The position numbers and the translations under genes are program-made. A stretch of 64,000 nt of DNA from Caulobacter sp. (GTDB lineage: Bacteria > Pseudomonadota > Alphaproteobacteria > Caulobacterales > Caulobacteraceae), in the NCBI GenBank assembly GCA_030680355.1, contig JAUXVF010000018.1:50832-114831 (forward strand), read 5' to 3'. This document shows, piece after piece, positions 11,018 to 21,690 of the stretch; within the stretch, counting starts at the first letter, position 1, and every line of letters begins with the position of its first letter. The notes under the pieces were generated by a model. That model did no database searches, was not told the DNA's origin, and worked only from the letters and a program-made list of their open reading frames with translations.

Positions 11018-11668
11018 GTGAACGCGACCCTCTTCATTCCCTTCGCCGCGGCCGGCTTCGGCGTCGCCCTGATGCATGTAACCATGCCGACCCACTGGCT
11101 GCCGTTCGTGCTGGTCGGCCGCGCACAGGGCTGGCGTCTGCGGCGGGTTCTGTCTGCGGCGACGGCCGCCGCGGTCGGCCATATCCTCACCACGAGCGTG
11201 GTCGGCGTCCTCATTCTTCTCGCCGGCCGGGTGATGGAGCGTTGGGTGCAGGGCGTGATGCACTACGCCGCCGCCACCCTGCTCTTCGGTTTCGGCGTCT
11301 TCTATCTCGCGAGGGCTTTCCGCAGGCGAACGGCTCTGGCGGGCATGACGACGGGGCAGGGCGAGGCCGTCTCCCCGGCGGTCACTGATCGCGCGGCCTT
11401 CTGGGGCCTGGTCGGAACCCTGGCCCTGTCGCCGGGCGAGGTCCTGCTGTCCTTCTATCTGACAGGAGACACCCATGGCTGGCCCGGTCTGGTCCTGCTC
11501 AGCACGATGTTCCTGGCAGGCACCCTGGTCGGCATGATCGCGGTGATCACCCTGACCTGGGCGGGGCTGGCCCGGTTCCGACTGGACCGCTTGGCGCGTT
11601 ATGAGTCGGCCATCCTTGGCGGCGTCCTGATCGCGCTCGGCGTCGTGGTTATGGTTTTCAAGGCCTGA
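11018..11668 (+). CDS. Polytopic membrane protein of unknown function (putative metal-related)
   Basis: About six TM segments; HVTMPTHWLPFVLVGRAQGW; followed closely by a COG0523 GTPase; start moved to GTG at 11018. Confidence 0.75.
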   Translation: MNATLFIPFAAAGFGVALMHVTMPTHWLPFVLVGRAQGWRLRRVLSAATAAAVGHILTTSVVGVLILLAGRVMERWVQGVMHYAAATLLFGFGVFYLARAFRRRTALAGMTTGQGEAVSPAVTDRAAFWGLVGTLALSPGEVLLSFYLTGDTHGWPGLVLLSTMFLAGTLVGMIAVITLTWAGLARFRLDRLARYESAILGGVLIALGVVVMVFKA

Positions 11669-11687
11669 GCCGCCTATCTAGTCGGCC

Positions 11688-12746
11688 ATGACCCAGACCG
11701 CGTCCCCCGCCCGTATCCCCGTCACCGTCCTCACCGGCTATCTCGGCGCCGGCAAGACGACCCTCCTCAACCGCATCCTCACCGAGGACCACGGCAAGCG
11801 CTACGCCGTGATCGTCAACGAGTTTGGCGAGATCGGCATCGACAACGACCTGGTCGTCGGCGCCGACGAGGAAGTGTTCGAGATGAACAACGGCTGCGTC
11901 TGCTGCACGGTGCGCGGCGACCTGATCCGGGTGGTCTCTGGCCTGATGAAGCGGAAGGGTGGTTTCGACGCCATCATCGTCGAAACCACCGGCCTGGCCG
12001 ATCCGGGCCCGGTGGCCCAGACCTTCTTCGTCGACGACGATGTGCGGGCGCGCACGCGGCTCGATTCGGTGACCACGGTTGTCGACGCCAAACACCTGCC
12101 CCTTCGCCTGGCTGACAGCCGTGAGGCGGTGGAGCAGATCGCCTTCGCCGACCAGATCCTGCTCAACAAGGCCGATCTGGTGACGCCGGCGGAGCTGGCT
12201 GCGGTCGAGGCCCAGATCCGCCGCATCAACCCGCTGGCGCCGATTCACCGAACAGAGCGTTCAAAGGTGCCCCTGGACGCGATCCTGGGCCGGGGCGGCT
12301 TCGACCTCGACCGCATCGTCGATCTGGAGCCGGAATTCCTCAATCCCGGTCACGGCGAAGCCGGACATGTTCATGACGAGCATTGCGAGGACGATCATGC
12401 GCACGGTCACCACCATGATCACGCGCCCGCCTATGACCATGTCGCCGAGGCCGGCATTCGCGGCGTGTCCCTGACCTTCGAAAAGCCGCTCGACGGCATC
12501 AAGGTGACCAACTGGCTCAACCAGCTTCTGGAGCAGCAGGGCCCCGACATTCTGCGGGCAAAGGGCATCCTCGATGTGAAGGGCGAAAGCCGCCGGCTGG
12601 TCTTCCAGGCCGTGCACATGATCCTGGAGGGCGACTTCCAGCGCGACTGGACGGCCGAGGAGCGCCGTTACAGCCGCATGGTCTTCATCGGCCGCAATCT
12701 TGACGAGGCGGCCCTGAAGGCTGGCTTTGAAGGGTGCGTGGCGTAA
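11688..12746 (+). CDS. COG0523 / CobW-like GTPase, putative zinc chaperone
   Basis: [22 protein letters not shown] motif [11 protein letters not shown], His-rich insert [25 protein letters not shown]. Confidence 0.93.
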   Translation: MTQTASPARIPVTVLTGYLGAGKTTLLNRILTEDHGKRYAVIVNEFGEIGIDNDLVVGADEEVFEMNNGCVCCTVRGDLIRVVSGLMKRKGGFDAIIVETTGLADPGPVAQTFFVDDDVRARTRLDSVTTVVDAKHLPLRLADSREAVEQIAFADQILLNKADLVTPAELAAVEAQIRRINPLAPIHRTERSKVPLDAILGRGGFDLDRIVDLEPEFLNPGHGEAGHVHDEHCEDDHAHGHHHDHAPAYDHVAEAGIRGVSLTFEKPLDGIKVTNWLNQLLEQQGPDILRAKGILDVKGESRRLVFQAVHMILEGDFQRDWTAEERRYSRMVFIGRNLDEAALKAGFEGCVA

Positions 12747-12770
12747 GCGGGGACATGGTCCCTGACAGCA

Positions 12771-12800
12771 AAAAGGGCCGGTGTTTCCACCGGCCCTTTT
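12771..12800. terminator. Bidirectional terminator between convergent genes
   Basis: AAAAGGGCCGGTG-TTTC-CACCGGCCCTTTT perfect 13-bp stem. Confidence 0.9.
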
Positions 12801-12822
12801 CAGATCTGGCGTGTGGCCGACC

Positions 12823-13275
12823 CTATTCGATGTCTTCGTTGATCAGGCCGATTTTGAAGTAGCCGTTGGACTGCAGGACGTTGAGGACGGCCATGAACTG
12901 TTCGTACTGAACTTCCGCGTCGGCGCGAACGAAGATGCGCTCTTCCTGGAAGTTGCTGGTGATGCCTTCCTTCTGCATGGCGACGGGAATGTCGGCCGGA
13001 AGGTTCTCCAGGCTGGTCTGAACCGCCTCGCCCACGAAGATGGCGCCGGTTTCCTGGATCGAAATGAAGACCGGCTTCTTGGGCTTCACATTGTCAGGCT
13101 GAGGGATCGCAGGGGGCAGATCCAGGGCGATCGAGACGGTCGCCAAGGGCGCGGCCACCATGAAGATGATCAAAAGCACCAACATGACGTCCACGAACGG
13201 CGTCACGTTGATTTCGCTGTTTTGACCCAGATCGTATTTCTTGCCGCCGCCACCGCCGCCGAGCTTCGCTGCCAT
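12823..13275 (-). CDS. ExbD/TolR family biopolymer transport protein
   Basis: INVTPFVDVMLVLLIIFMVAAPLATVSIALDLP; no ExbB/TonB partner adjacent. Confidence 0.93.
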   Translation of the reverse strand: MAAKLGGGGGGKKYDLGQNSEINVTPFVDVMLVLLIIFMVAAPLATVSIALDLPPAIPQPDNVKPKKPVFISIQETGAIFVGEAVQTSLENLPADIPVAMQKEGITSNFQEERIFVRADAEVQYEQFMAVLNVLQSNGYFKIGLINEDIE

Positions 13276-13431
13276 TCCGACACTCCCTTATGCGGTTCGG
13301 CGCGTGCCGCCCGCTGTCATTCGGGGCCACCCATTACGCGGATGCCGCCGCTTGTAAAGCCTGTCTCGCGCGGCAGGCGAAATCGCCTCGCCGCTGTGCA
13401 AGCCCTGTCTCACCCTGATAAACGCGCCAAC

Positions 13432-14424
13432 ATGACTTTGGATCTCGACGCCTATGTGACCGCCGTCCATTTCGACCGTTCAGGGCGAACAATGTTCGCT
13501 TTGGGCGACGGCACGGTGAGACTTCTGGCCGGCCCGGGGTTCGTGACGGTGGAGGCTCATCAGGGCGCGATCCTGTCCGCCTGTCCCCACCCGTCCGGCG
13601 CCGGAATCATCACCGGCGGCGACGACGGCCGCGTGGTCTGGAGCCGGCTCGACGGTGACGATGTCGCCGCCAGCCTGATCGGCGAGGTCAAGGGCCGCTG
13701 GATCGACGCGGTGGCGGCCAGTTCCGAGTCCGGCCTGATCGCCTTCTCCGCCGGCCGCGAGCTGCATGTGCGGGACACCAGGGACGCCGCCTTCACCCGC
13801 ACCTTCACGCATGAAAAGTCGGTGGCCGATGTCGCGTTCGACCCCAAGGGGCGACGCATCGCCACGGCGACCTATAACGGCGCCGCCCTCTGGTATGCGC
13901 GGATCGCCGACCAGAAGCCGCAGCTTCTGAAGTGGGCCGGCAGTCATGTGGTGGTCGCCTGGAGTCCGGACGGCAAGTTCCTGATCAGCGCCATGCAGGA
14001 AAACCAGCTGCACGGCTGGCGGTTGTCGGATTCCAAGGACCTGCGCATGGGCGGCTATCCGGCCAAGGTGAAGAGTCTGGCCTTCCTGTCCAACGGCCTG
14101 ATGATGGCCACCTCGGGGGCCAGCGGCGCGGTGATCTGGCCCTTCGCGGGCGCCGGCGGGCCCATGGGCAAGGAGGCGGCCGAAATCGGCCATGACGAGG
14201 TTGCCATGGTCGTGCGGGTGGCCGGAACGCCGTCCGCCTCGGTGCTGGCCGCGGGCCTCGACGACGGCCGGGTCTGGGCCGCCGACCTCAAGAGCGGTCG
14301 CATCGAACAGATCAAGACCGGGAAGGGCGCGGCGATCAGCGCCCTGGCGGTCAGCGGCGATGGCGGTCGTCTCGCCTGGGGCGACGAGGACGGCGCCGCG
14401 GGGGTGGCCGAGACGGGGCTGTAG
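13432..14424 (+). CDS. WD40 repeat beta-propeller protein
   Basis: Repeated WD40-like units (GGDDGRVVWSRLDG, VAFDPKGRRIATATYNGAALWYA, VAWSPDGKFLISAMQENQLHGWRL); start trimmed to MTLDLDAYVT. Confidence 0.85.
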   Translation: MTLDLDAYVTAVHFDRSGRTMFALGDGTVRLLAGPGFVTVEAHQGAILSACPHPSGAGIITGGDDGRVVWSRLDGDDVAASLIGEVKGRWIDAVAASSESGLIAFSAGRELHVRDTRDAAFTRTFTHEKSVADVAFDPKGRRIATATYNGAALWYARIADQKPQLLKWAGSHVVVAWSPDGKFLISAMQENQLHGWRLSDSKDLRMGGYPAKVKSLAFLSNGLMMATSGASGAVIWPFAGAGGPMGKEAAEIGHDEVAMVVRVAGTPSASVLAAGLDDGRVWAADLKSGRIEQIKTGKGAAISALAVSGDGGRLAWGDEDGAAGVAETGL

Positions 14425-14462
14425 GGCCGCGCGTCCTTCGGCACGCCGCCCCGCGCGCCAGT

Positions 14463-15125
14463 TCAGTCAAACCCTTCCATGGTCGCCCAGGCTTCGAACG
14501 GGTCGCGCCGGGTGCGCAGGCCGTTGATCGGAGCGTCCTCGTCGGCCCAGCCCATGGCCATGCCGGAGAACAGCATGTGATCGTCCGGCAGATCGATGTG
14601 GTCGGCGACGGTTTTCGGATAGCGGGCCCAGAACTCCTGGGCGCAGGTCGACAGGCCGCGCTCTGTGGCCAGCAGCATCACCGTCTGCATGTACATGCCC
14701 ACGTCGGCCCACTGCGGCGGCCCCAGCTTGCGGTCGAGGCTGAAAAACAGACCCACGGGCGCATCAAAGAACTGGGTGTTCCTGAACAGTTGCCGCAGCC
14801 GGGCGGGCTTGTCGTCGCGGGGAATGCCGAGGGTGGCGTACAGATCCTCGCCGCATTCGAAACGGCGGGTGCGGAACGGGTCCCAGAGATTGGCCGGATA
14901 GACGTCGTACTCCGGCTCTTCGCCGCCGGGGTTGGCGGCCGCCTGTGCTTTCAGCGCTTCCAGCGGTTCGCCGGCCAGGGCGCAGACCCGCCAGGGCTGC
15001 AGGTTTCCGCCGGACGGCGCGCGGTGGGCGGCCTCGAGAATGTCCCGGATAACCGCGCCGGGAACAGGGTCGGGTTTGTAGGCCCGGACGGAGACGCGGC
15101 GGGCGACAGCCTCGGTGACGGTCAT
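14463..15125 (-). CDS. Nitroreductase family protein
   Basis: [22 protein letters not shown]...[34 protein letters not shown]. Confidence 0.93.
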   Translation of the reverse strand: MTVTEAVARRVSVRAYKPDPVPGAVIRDILEAAHRAPSGGNLQPWRVCALAGEPLEALKAQAAANPGGEEPEYDVYPANLWDPFRTRRFECGEDLYATLGIPRDDKPARLRQLFRNTQFFDAPVGLFFSLDRKLGPPQWADVGMYMQTVMLLATERGLSTCAQEFWARYPKTVADHIDLPDDHMLFSGMAMGWADEDAPINGLRTRRDPFEAWATMEGFD

Positions 15126-15204
15126 GCTGGGCTTCTTTCGGTCGGCGACAGAACGGTCGCCAGTGGCTAGCATCCCGCCGTTGCGTCAAGGCAAGGAGCG
15201 GACC

Positions 15205-16113
15205 TTGAGTTCGGAATCATCGGAGAGCCCGAAGGCCGGCGGCGTTGGCTACTGGCTGCGCGCGATCATCCTGTGGGGCTTCATCCTGACCGTGGTCGTG
15301 CCCGTGGGCCTGACCCTGGTCTATCGTTTCGTGCCGCCGCCGGTGACCATCCTGATGATTCAGCGCGCGGCGCAGGGCAAGGGGCTGGACTACCGCTGGC
15401 GGTCGATCAAACGGATGTCGCCGGCGCTCGTCCAGTCGGCCATCGCCTCCGAGGACGCCCGCTTCTGCGAACACAACGGCTTTGATTTCGAGGCCATTGA
15501 AAAGGCCATGGCCAACAACAAGCGTCGGCCCGGCAAGGTGCGCGGCGGCTCGACGATCAGCCAGCAGACAGCCAAGAACGTTTTCCTCTGGCCGCAGCGG
15601 TCCTATGTGCGCAAGGGCCTGGAGGCCTATTACACGGTTCTGATCGAGACCCTGTGGGGTAAGCGCCGGATCATGGAGGTCTATCTCAACGTCGCGGAGA
15701 TGGGCGAAGGCATCTACGGCGCCGAGGCGGCGGCCCGCCACTACTTCGGTGTCGGCGCCAACCAGCTGACGTCGGCCCAGGCCGCCCGGCTGGTGGCCAT
15801 TCTGCCCAGCCCGCTGAAGTACAAGGCGGTGCAGGCCGGCCCTTATGTCGCCCGGCGTTCGCGGCGCATCGGGGCGGCGGCGGGTACGGTGCGCAGCGCC
15901 GGTCTGGCCGCCTGTGTTGGCCGGCTGGGTCCGGTTGTTCGCGGCGAGGCGGTTGCGGATCCGGGCCCGCGGCGGGCGTTGCCGGACAGGCCCGTGGCGC
16001 AACCGCCCGCCGATCCGGCGCCTCCTGTCGAGGCGCCGGCGCCCGATCTGACCCCGGTCGAACCGGTCCTGCCGCCGCCAACCGCCGAACAAGGGTTTCC
16101 CACAACCGACTAG
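15205..16113 (+). CDS. mtgA: Monofunctional peptidoglycan glycosyltransferase
   Basis: [70 protein letters not shown] start, proline-rich C-terminal extension. Confidence 0.93.
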   Translation: MSSESSESPKAGGVGYWLRAIILWGFILTVVVPVGLTLVYRFVPPPVTILMIQRAAQGKGLDYRWRSIKRMSPALVQSAIASEDARFCEHNGFDFEAIEKAMANNKRRPGKVRGGSTISQQTAKNVFLWPQRSYVRKGLEAYYTVLIETLWGKRRIMEVYLNVAEMGEGIYGAEAAARHYFGVGANQLTSAQAARLVAILPSPLKYKAVQAGPYVARRSRRIGAAAGTVRSAGLAACVGRLGPVVRGEAVADPGPRRALPDRPVAQPPADPAPPVEAPAPDLTPVEPVLPPPTAEQGFPTTD

Positions 16114-16171
16114 GCGCGCGCTTGACGCGGGGGCCCGGCGCCCCTTCCATGCCGCGCCAGAGACTTCCCGT

Positions 16172-18031
16172 ATGAGGACCCTTCAGATGTTGAAGATGAA
16201 ACTGCTCGCGGCCGGCGCCGCCCTGGCCATGGCCGCCGGACTCGGCGGTCTGGCGACGAGCGCCCAGGCCCAGGCCCAGGCCCCCGCCGCCGCCACCGCC
16301 GCCAAACCAACCCCCGCCGAGGCCAGGGCGTTCATCGCCAAGGCCGAGACGGATCTGGCCCGGCTGTCGGAATATGTGAACAAGGCCGCCTGGGTGAGGG
16401 CGACCTACATCACCGAGGACACCCAGTGGCTGGAAGCCAAGGCCTCGTCGGAGATCACCGATATGGCCACGCGACTGGCGATCGATGCCGCCCGTTTTGA
16501 CGGGGTGGTCCTCGACGGCGTCACCCGCCGCAAGCTGGACATTCTCAAGCGCGCCCTGGTGGCGCCGGCGCCGCAACGCCCCGGTGCGGCTGACGAAATG
16601 GCCACCATCGCCTCGCGCCTGGACTCGACCTACTCGACCGGCAAGTTCGCCTACAAGGGCAAGCAGATCACGCTCAACGACGCCGAAGACATCCTGGCCG
16701 AGAGCCGCGATCCGGAAGAGTTGAAGGCTGTCTGGGAAGGCTGGCGCTCGATCTCACCGGGCATGCGCGACGACTATGCCCGTCTGGTGGCCATGTCCAA
16801 CGAGGGCTCCGTTGCGCTCGGATACAAGGACACCGGCGCCCTGTGGCGGTCCGGCTACGACATGGATCCAGACGCCTTCGCCGCCGAGACCGACCGGCTG
16901 TGGAAGCAGATCGAGCCGTTCTACAAGAACCTTCACTGCTACGTTCGGGCCCGCCTGAATGAAAAGTACGGCGACTCCGTCCAGCCGCGCACCGGCCCGA
17001 TCCGCGCCGATCTGCTGGGCAATATGTGGGCCCAGCAGTGGGGCAACATCTATCCGATCGTCGCGCCCAAGAGCACGACGCCGTCCTACAGCCTCGACAA
17101 GCTGCTGGTCGACGCCGACTACGACGCCACGAAAATGGTCAAGACCGGCGAGGCCTTCTATGTCTCGATGGGCCTGGCGCCGCTGCCCGACACCTTCTGG
17201 ACGCGGTCGCAGATCGTCCGCCCGGAGGGCCGCGAGGTGGTCTGCCACGCCTCGGCCTGGGACCTCGATGACGCCGACGACATCCGTATCAAGATGTGCA
17301 CCAAGGTCAACGCCGAGGACTTCTACGTCGTGCACCATGAGCTGGGTCACAACTTCTACCAGCGCGCCTACAAGGATCAGTCGTTCATCTTCCGCGGCGG
17401 GGCCAACGACGGCTTCCACGAAGCCATCGGCGACTTCATCGGCCTGTCGGCCTTGACGCCCACCTATCTCAAACAGATCGGCCTTCTCGACGAAGCGCCG
17501 GGGCCGGAGGGCGACATTCCCTTCCTGCTCAAGATGGCGCTCGACAAAATCGCCTTCATGCCGTTCGGCCTTCTGGTTGATCGCTGGCGCTGGGAAGTCT
17601 TCTCCGGTGAACTGACGCCGGCGCAGTACAATGACGGCTGGTGGGCGTTGCGCACCAAGTATCAGGGCATCGTGCCGCCGGGACCGCGGCCGCAGGACGC
17701 CTTCGACCCGGGCGCGAAATATCATGTGCCGGGCAATGTGCCGTACACGCGCTATTTCCTGGCCCACATCTACCAGTTCCAGTTCCAGCGGGCCGCCTGC
17801 AAACAGGCCGGCTGGAAGGGGCCGCTGCACCGTTGCTCGATCTATGGCGACAAGGTGGTCGGGGCCAGGTTCAACGCCATGATGGAGATGGGTCAGTCCA
17901 AGCCCTGGCCTGAGGCGCTGGAGGCTTTCTCGGGCGAGACCCGCACGGACGCTTCGGCGGTGGCCGAGTATTTCAAGCCTCTGAACATCTGGCTGACCAA
18001 GCAGAACAAGGGTCAGAAGTGCGGCTGGTAA
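16172..18031 (+). CDS. M2 family (ACE-like) zinc peptidyl-dipeptidase
   Basis: HHELGHNFYQRAYKDQ (HExxH), GANDGFHEAIGDFIGLSALTPTYL; signal peptide. Confidence 0.93.
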   Translation: MRTLQMLKMKLLAAGAALAMAAGLGGLATSAQAQAQAPAAATAAKPTPAEARAFIAKAETDLARLSEYVNKAAWVRATYITEDTQWLEAKASSEITDMATRLAIDAARFDGVVLDGVTRRKLDILKRALVAPAPQRPGAADEMATIASRLDSTYSTGKFAYKGKQITLNDAEDILAESRDPEELKAVWEGWRSISPGMRDDYARLVAMSNEGSVALGYKDTGALWRSGYDMDPDAFAAETDRLWKQIEPFYKNLHCYVRARLNEKYGDSVQPRTGPIRADLLGNMWAQQWGNIYPIVAPKSTTPSYSLDKLLVDADYDATKMVKTGEAFYVSMGLAPLPDTFWTRSQIVRPEGREVVCHASAWDLDDADDIRIKMCTKVNAEDFYVVHHELGHNFYQRAYKDQSFIFRGGANDGFHEAIGDFIGLSALTPTYLKQIGLLDEAPGPEGDIPFLLKMALDKIAFMPFGLLVDRWRWEVFSGELTPAQYNDGWWALRTKYQGIVPPGPRPQDAFDPGAKYHVPGNVPYTRYFLAHIYQFQFQRAACKQAGWKGPLHRCSIYGDKVVGARFNAMMEMGQSKPWPEALEAFSGETRTDASAVAEYFKPLNIWLTKQNKGQKCGW

Positions 18032-18057
18032 CAGGCCGCTGACGACGACGACGATCC

Positions 18058-18086
18058 AGGGGAGCGGAGTGATCCGCTCCCCTTTT
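18058..18086 (+). terminator. Intrinsic terminator of the M2 peptidase gene
   Basis: AGGGGAGCGG-agtgat-CCGCTCCCCT followed by TTTT. Confidence 0.9.
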
Positions 18087-18204
18087 TCGTTCGGGTCCAG
18101 CGGCCAACATGGTTTGCGGACTTTTACCCTGCCTTGAGGGCCAAGCGTTTACCGTGATCGGGTCATGATCGCCCCTTGTCTGCAACTGACGTCGGGGCTG
18201 GGCC

Positions 18205-19560
18205 ATGAAGACGGATATTTCCGTGCTGGGGCGCGTGAGCAGGTTCCTGCGCGGCTTTCGGCGGGACGACGGCGCGGTCGCCGTGCAGTTCGCGCTGGTG
18301 GCGTTGCCGCTGGCGATCACCGTGTTTGGCGTCTTCGACGTCAGCCGGGCCTCCAACGAGAAGATGCACCTTCAGGACGCCCTCGACGCCGCGGCCCTGG
18401 CGGCGGCGCGATCGCCGGCGACGACCGACAGCCAGCTTCAGGCCATCGGCGCGTCGGTTCTGGCCGCTGACCTCTCGGTGTCGAAGGCGGTGCTCAAGTC
18501 ATCCAGCTTCAAACTGGAAGGCTCGAAGGTCGTCGCCACCGCCCAGGCGACAATCTCTCCCTATGTCGCGGGCCTCTGGCTCGACGGGGACATGGTGCTC
18601 GGCGCGGAGACGGAAGTGACCCGCTCGGCCAACAACCTCGAGGTCGCGCTGGCTCTGGACGTCACCGGCTCGATGTCCGGATCGAAGATCAGCGACCTCA
18701 AGGACGCGGCCAAGGAGCTGGTCGATCTGGTCGTCCAGGACGTTCAGACGCCCTACTACACCAAGCTGGCGATCGTTCCCTACTCGATGGGCGTCAACCT
18801 GGGCGGCTACGCCCAGGCCGCGCGCGGGTCCTACAGCAGCGGGACCTGCACCTCGCCCGGCTGTCAGAACTACAAGTTCACCAACGCCCGGGGCAATCTG
18901 GTGACCTTTCCGATCAGCACCTGCGTGACCGAACGCACGGGCTCCCAGGCCTACACGGACGCCGCGCCCGGCGGCGCGCCCGTGGGCCGCAATTATCCGA
19001 GCACGAACAATCCCTGCCCGTCGGCGACCATCATGCCGCTCTCGACGGACCGTTCGGCGCTTAAGAGCCGAATCGACGATCTGCAGGCGGCTGGGTCGAC
19101 GGCCGGCCAGATCGGGGTGGGGTGGGGCTGGTACATGGTCTCGCCGAACTTCGGCAGCCTGTGGCCCGCGGCCAGCCGTCCGGCGCCCTACGGCACGGAG
19201 AAGCTGCTCAAGGTCATGGTCCTGATGACCGACGGTGATTTCAACACCACCTATTGCAACGGCGTGATCAGCAAGGACGCTGGTTCGGGCAGCGGGTCCT
19301 CCAACGACAAGATCAACTGCAACGCCACCAACGGCGACGCCTTCGCCCAGGCCAAGACCCTGTGCACGAACATGAAGGCGGCCGGCGTGATCGTTTACAC
19401 CGTGGGGTTTGACGTTGGCGGGGCGCAACAGGCGCAGAACCTCCTGCAATCCTGCGCCACTGACGCCAAGCACGTCTATCTGCCCTCGTCGGGGGCCGCG
19501 CTGAAAGACGCCTTCCGCGCCATCGGCCAGGATATTTCCCAGCTTCGCCTGTCCCGCTGA
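18205..19560 (+). CDS. TadG-like protein with vWA domain (paralog 1, short form)
   Basis: Tad N-terminal segment FRRDDGAVAVQFALVALPLAITVFGVFDVSRASNEKMHLQDALDAAALAAARS; VALALDVTGSMSGSKISDLKDAAKELVD. Confidence 0.88.
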   Translation: MKTDISVLGRVSRFLRGFRRDDGAVAVQFALVALPLAITVFGVFDVSRASNEKMHLQDALDAAALAAARSPATTDSQLQAIGASVLAADLSVSKAVLKSSSFKLEGSKVVATAQATISPYVAGLWLDGDMVLGAETEVTRSANNLEVALALDVTGSMSGSKISDLKDAAKELVDLVVQDVQTPYYTKLAIVPYSMGVNLGGYAQAARGSYSSGTCTSPGCQNYKFTNARGNLVTFPISTCVTERTGSQAYTDAAPGGAPVGRNYPSTNNPCPSATIMPLSTDRSALKSRIDDLQAAGSTAGQIGVGWGWYMVSPNFGSLWPAASRPAPYGTEKLLKVMVLMTDGDFNTTYCNGVISKDAGSGSGSSNDKINCNATNGDAFAQAKTLCTNMKAAGVIVYTVGFDVGGAQQAQNLLQSCATDAKHVYLPSSGAALKDAFRAIGQDISQLRLSR

Positions 19561-19662
19561 GCCACGCCGACCGGCAAGGCAATAACGCCGGATTCACTAC
19601 GTCCGTTTGCGGATTTCTCACCCTTTCCGCGCGATGATGAAAGATCGACAGGGTGACGGTCC

Positions 19663-21501
19663 ATGAATCGTGTTGCGAAGCGGTTTGACTCCCGGCCTGA
19701 AAAACCCGTCGTGGGCTTTCTCCGTCGATTCCGGAACGAGAGCGGCGCGGTCGCCATCTGGTTCGCCGTCCTGGCCCTGCCGCTGGCGGTGCTGTCCTTC
19801 GGGCTGATCGACGTCAATCGCGCCAGCGTCGAGAAACGCTACCTCCAGGACGCCCTGGACGCCGCCACCCTGCTGGCCGCCCGCTCGACCGCTGCAACGG
19901 ACAGCCAGCTGCAGAGCATTGGAGCCGCCGCCATGGCCGCCCAGCTCAGCGGTAGCAGTCAGGCCAAGCTGACCTCCACCAGTTTCACGGTCGTCGGCAC
20001 CAAGATCACCGGCACCGCCGTGGCGACGGTCAAGCCCGTCATCGCCAACCTCTGGCTCAAGGGCGACATGACCGTCGGGGCAAAGGCTGAGGTGATCCGC
20101 GCCTCGACCAACCTGGAAGTGGCCGTGGTGCTCGACATAACCGGCTCGATGTCGGGCTCCCGGATCACCGATCTCAAGACGGCGGCGACCGACCTGATCG
20201 ACATGGTCGTGTCCGATGTCCAGACGCCCTACTATTCGAAGGCCGCCATCGTTCCCTATTCGGTGGGCGTCAACGTCGGCGCCTACGCGGCGTCTGCCCG
20301 GGGCGCGGTGACGGCCGGCAAGACCATCACCGCAGCCTCGTGGGCGACCGGGACCGCGAAGACGATCACCGGCTCGACCAAGGCCAACCCGGTCGTGATC
20401 ACCTCCAACGGCCACGGCTTCAGCAACGGCGACGTTGTCTGGATCACCGGCGTCAAGGGGATGACCCAGCTCAACGATCGCGCCTACACGGTCGCCAACA
20501 AGTCGACCAACTCGTTCCAGCTCTCGGGCGTCAACGGGTCGAGCTACAGCACCTACAGCTCGGCTGGAACGGTCCAGAAATGTCAGGTTTCCGACTGTTC
20601 GATCGTGATCACGTCCACCGCGCACGGCTTCAATAACGGCGACAGGGTTCAGATCACCGGGGTCAACGGCATGACCCAGATCAACAACACGACGTTCACG
20701 GTGGCCAACAAGGCGACGAACACGTTTTCCCTGTCGGGGGTCAACGGGGCCGGCTACGGGACCTACAGCTCCGGCGGCACGGCCTACTGCGTCATGGCCG
20801 GCTGCCAATACTACGAGTTTACCAGCGCGACCGGGAGCACCGAGGTCTTCGGTATAAGCACCTGCGTCACCGAACGGATCGGGCTGAGCGCCGCGACCGA
20901 TGTCGCACCGAGCGGGTCTCCGGTCGGGCGCAACTACCCCAGCACGAGCAATCCCTGCCCGTCGGCTTCGATCACGCCGCTGACCAGCGACAAGGTCGCC
21001 CTGAAGAGCCAGATCAACAGCTTCTCGGCGACCGGCTCCACGGCCGGTCAGATTGGTGTCGCCTGGGGCTGGTTCATGGTCTCGCCGAACTTCGCCTACC
21101 TCTGGCCGAGCGGCCGTCAGCCCGCCGCTTACGGGACCAAGGAGTTGGTGAAGGCCGTGGTGATCATGACCGACGGCGACTTCAACACGCCCTACTGCAA
21201 CGGCGTCATCGCCAAGAACGCGGGAACCGGCAGCGGATCGAGTTCCGACAAGATCAACTGCAACGCCACCAACGGAGACCCGGTGAGCCAGGCCCTGACC
21301 ATCTGTACGAACATGAAAGCCAAGGGCGTGGTGGTCTATACGGTCGGCTTCGACGTCGACAAAGGCAGCAGCGCCGAGACCCTGATGAAGGGCTGCGCGA
21401 CGTCGACCGCTCACGTCTACCTTCCTTCGAGCGGCGGCGCCCTGAAGGACGCCTTCGCCGCGATCGGACGTGACATCATGAAACTGAGATTGTCGAAGTA
21501 G
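19663..21501 (+). CDS. TadG-like protein with vWA domain and inserted repeat modules (paralog 2)
   Basis: Same N-terminus and VVLDITGSMSGSRITDL vWA; about 160-aa insertion with two similar units. Confidence 0.88.
   Translation: MNRVAKRFDSRPEKPVVGFLRRFRNESGAVAIWFAVLALPLAVLSFGLIDVNRASVEKRYLQDALDAATLLAARSTAATDSQLQSIGAAAMAAQLSGSSQAKLTSTSFTVVGTKITGTAVATVKPVIANLWLKGDMTVGAKAEVIRASTNLEVAVVLDITGSMSGSRITDLKTAATDLIDMVVSDVQTPYYSKAAIVPYSVGVNVGAYAASARGAVTAGKTITAASWATGTAKTITGSTKANPVVITSNGHGFSNGDVVWITGVKGMTQLNDRAYTVANKSTNSFQLSGVNGSSYSTYSSAGTVQKCQVSDCSIVITSTAHGFNNGDRVQITGVNGMTQINNTTFTVANKATNTFSLSGVNGAGYGTYSSGGTAYCVMAGCQYYEFTSATGSTEVFGISTCVTERIGLSAATDVAPSGSPVGRNYPSTSNPCPSASITPLTSDKVALKSQINSFSATGSTAGQIGVAWGWFMVSPNFAYLWPSGRQPAAYGTKELVKAVVIMTDGDFNTPYCNGVIAKNAGTGSGSSSDKINCNATNGDPVSQALTICTNMKAKGVVVYTVGFDVDKGSSAETLMKGCATSTAHVYLPSSGGALKDAFAAIGRDIMKLRLSK
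20388..20574 (+). repeat. Intragenic module repeat 1 (paralog 2)
   Basis: NPVVITSNGHGFSNGDVVWITGVKGMTQLNDRAYTVANKSTNSFQLSGVNGSSYSTYSSAGTV. Confidence 0.75.
20602..20787 (+). repeat. Intragenic module repeat 2 (paralog 2)
   Basis: SIVITSTAHGFNNGDRVQITGVNGMTQINNTTFTVANKATNTFSLSGVNGAGYGTYSSGGTA. Confidence 0.75.
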
Positions 21502-21690
21502 ATATCGCTCCGGCCCGGGTCGCGAGGCTCGGCATTCGCCGTAGTCATCGAGCCTATGGACGGCCGGACTCGCGACGCCCAAGCCGATAGTCTCTGAGCG
21601 TCTCGGCGTCTGCTTGCCGAAAATAGGCGGCTTTGTTCGCTTTTCCCTTACCCTATCGCGTCATCCTTGTGGCCGAAGGGGTGAATTGTC

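Noticed and set aside
12781-13431. N-terminal 217 codons of the 547-aa ORF preceding the WD40 gene
   Set aside because: Antisense to exbD and begins inside the bidirectional terminator; the WD40 gene starts naturally at 13432.
15205-16113. Possible frameshift in mtgA because of its unusual proline-rich C-terminus
   Set aside because: The glycosyltransferase domain is complete and the tail stays open in frame to a stop; a linker-like extension explains it.
19618-21582. 654-aa minus-strand ORF over TadG paralog 2
   Set aside because: Antisense shadow of a well-supported gene; composition (RAVGR, HGRDR) typical of out-of-frame GC-rich DNA.
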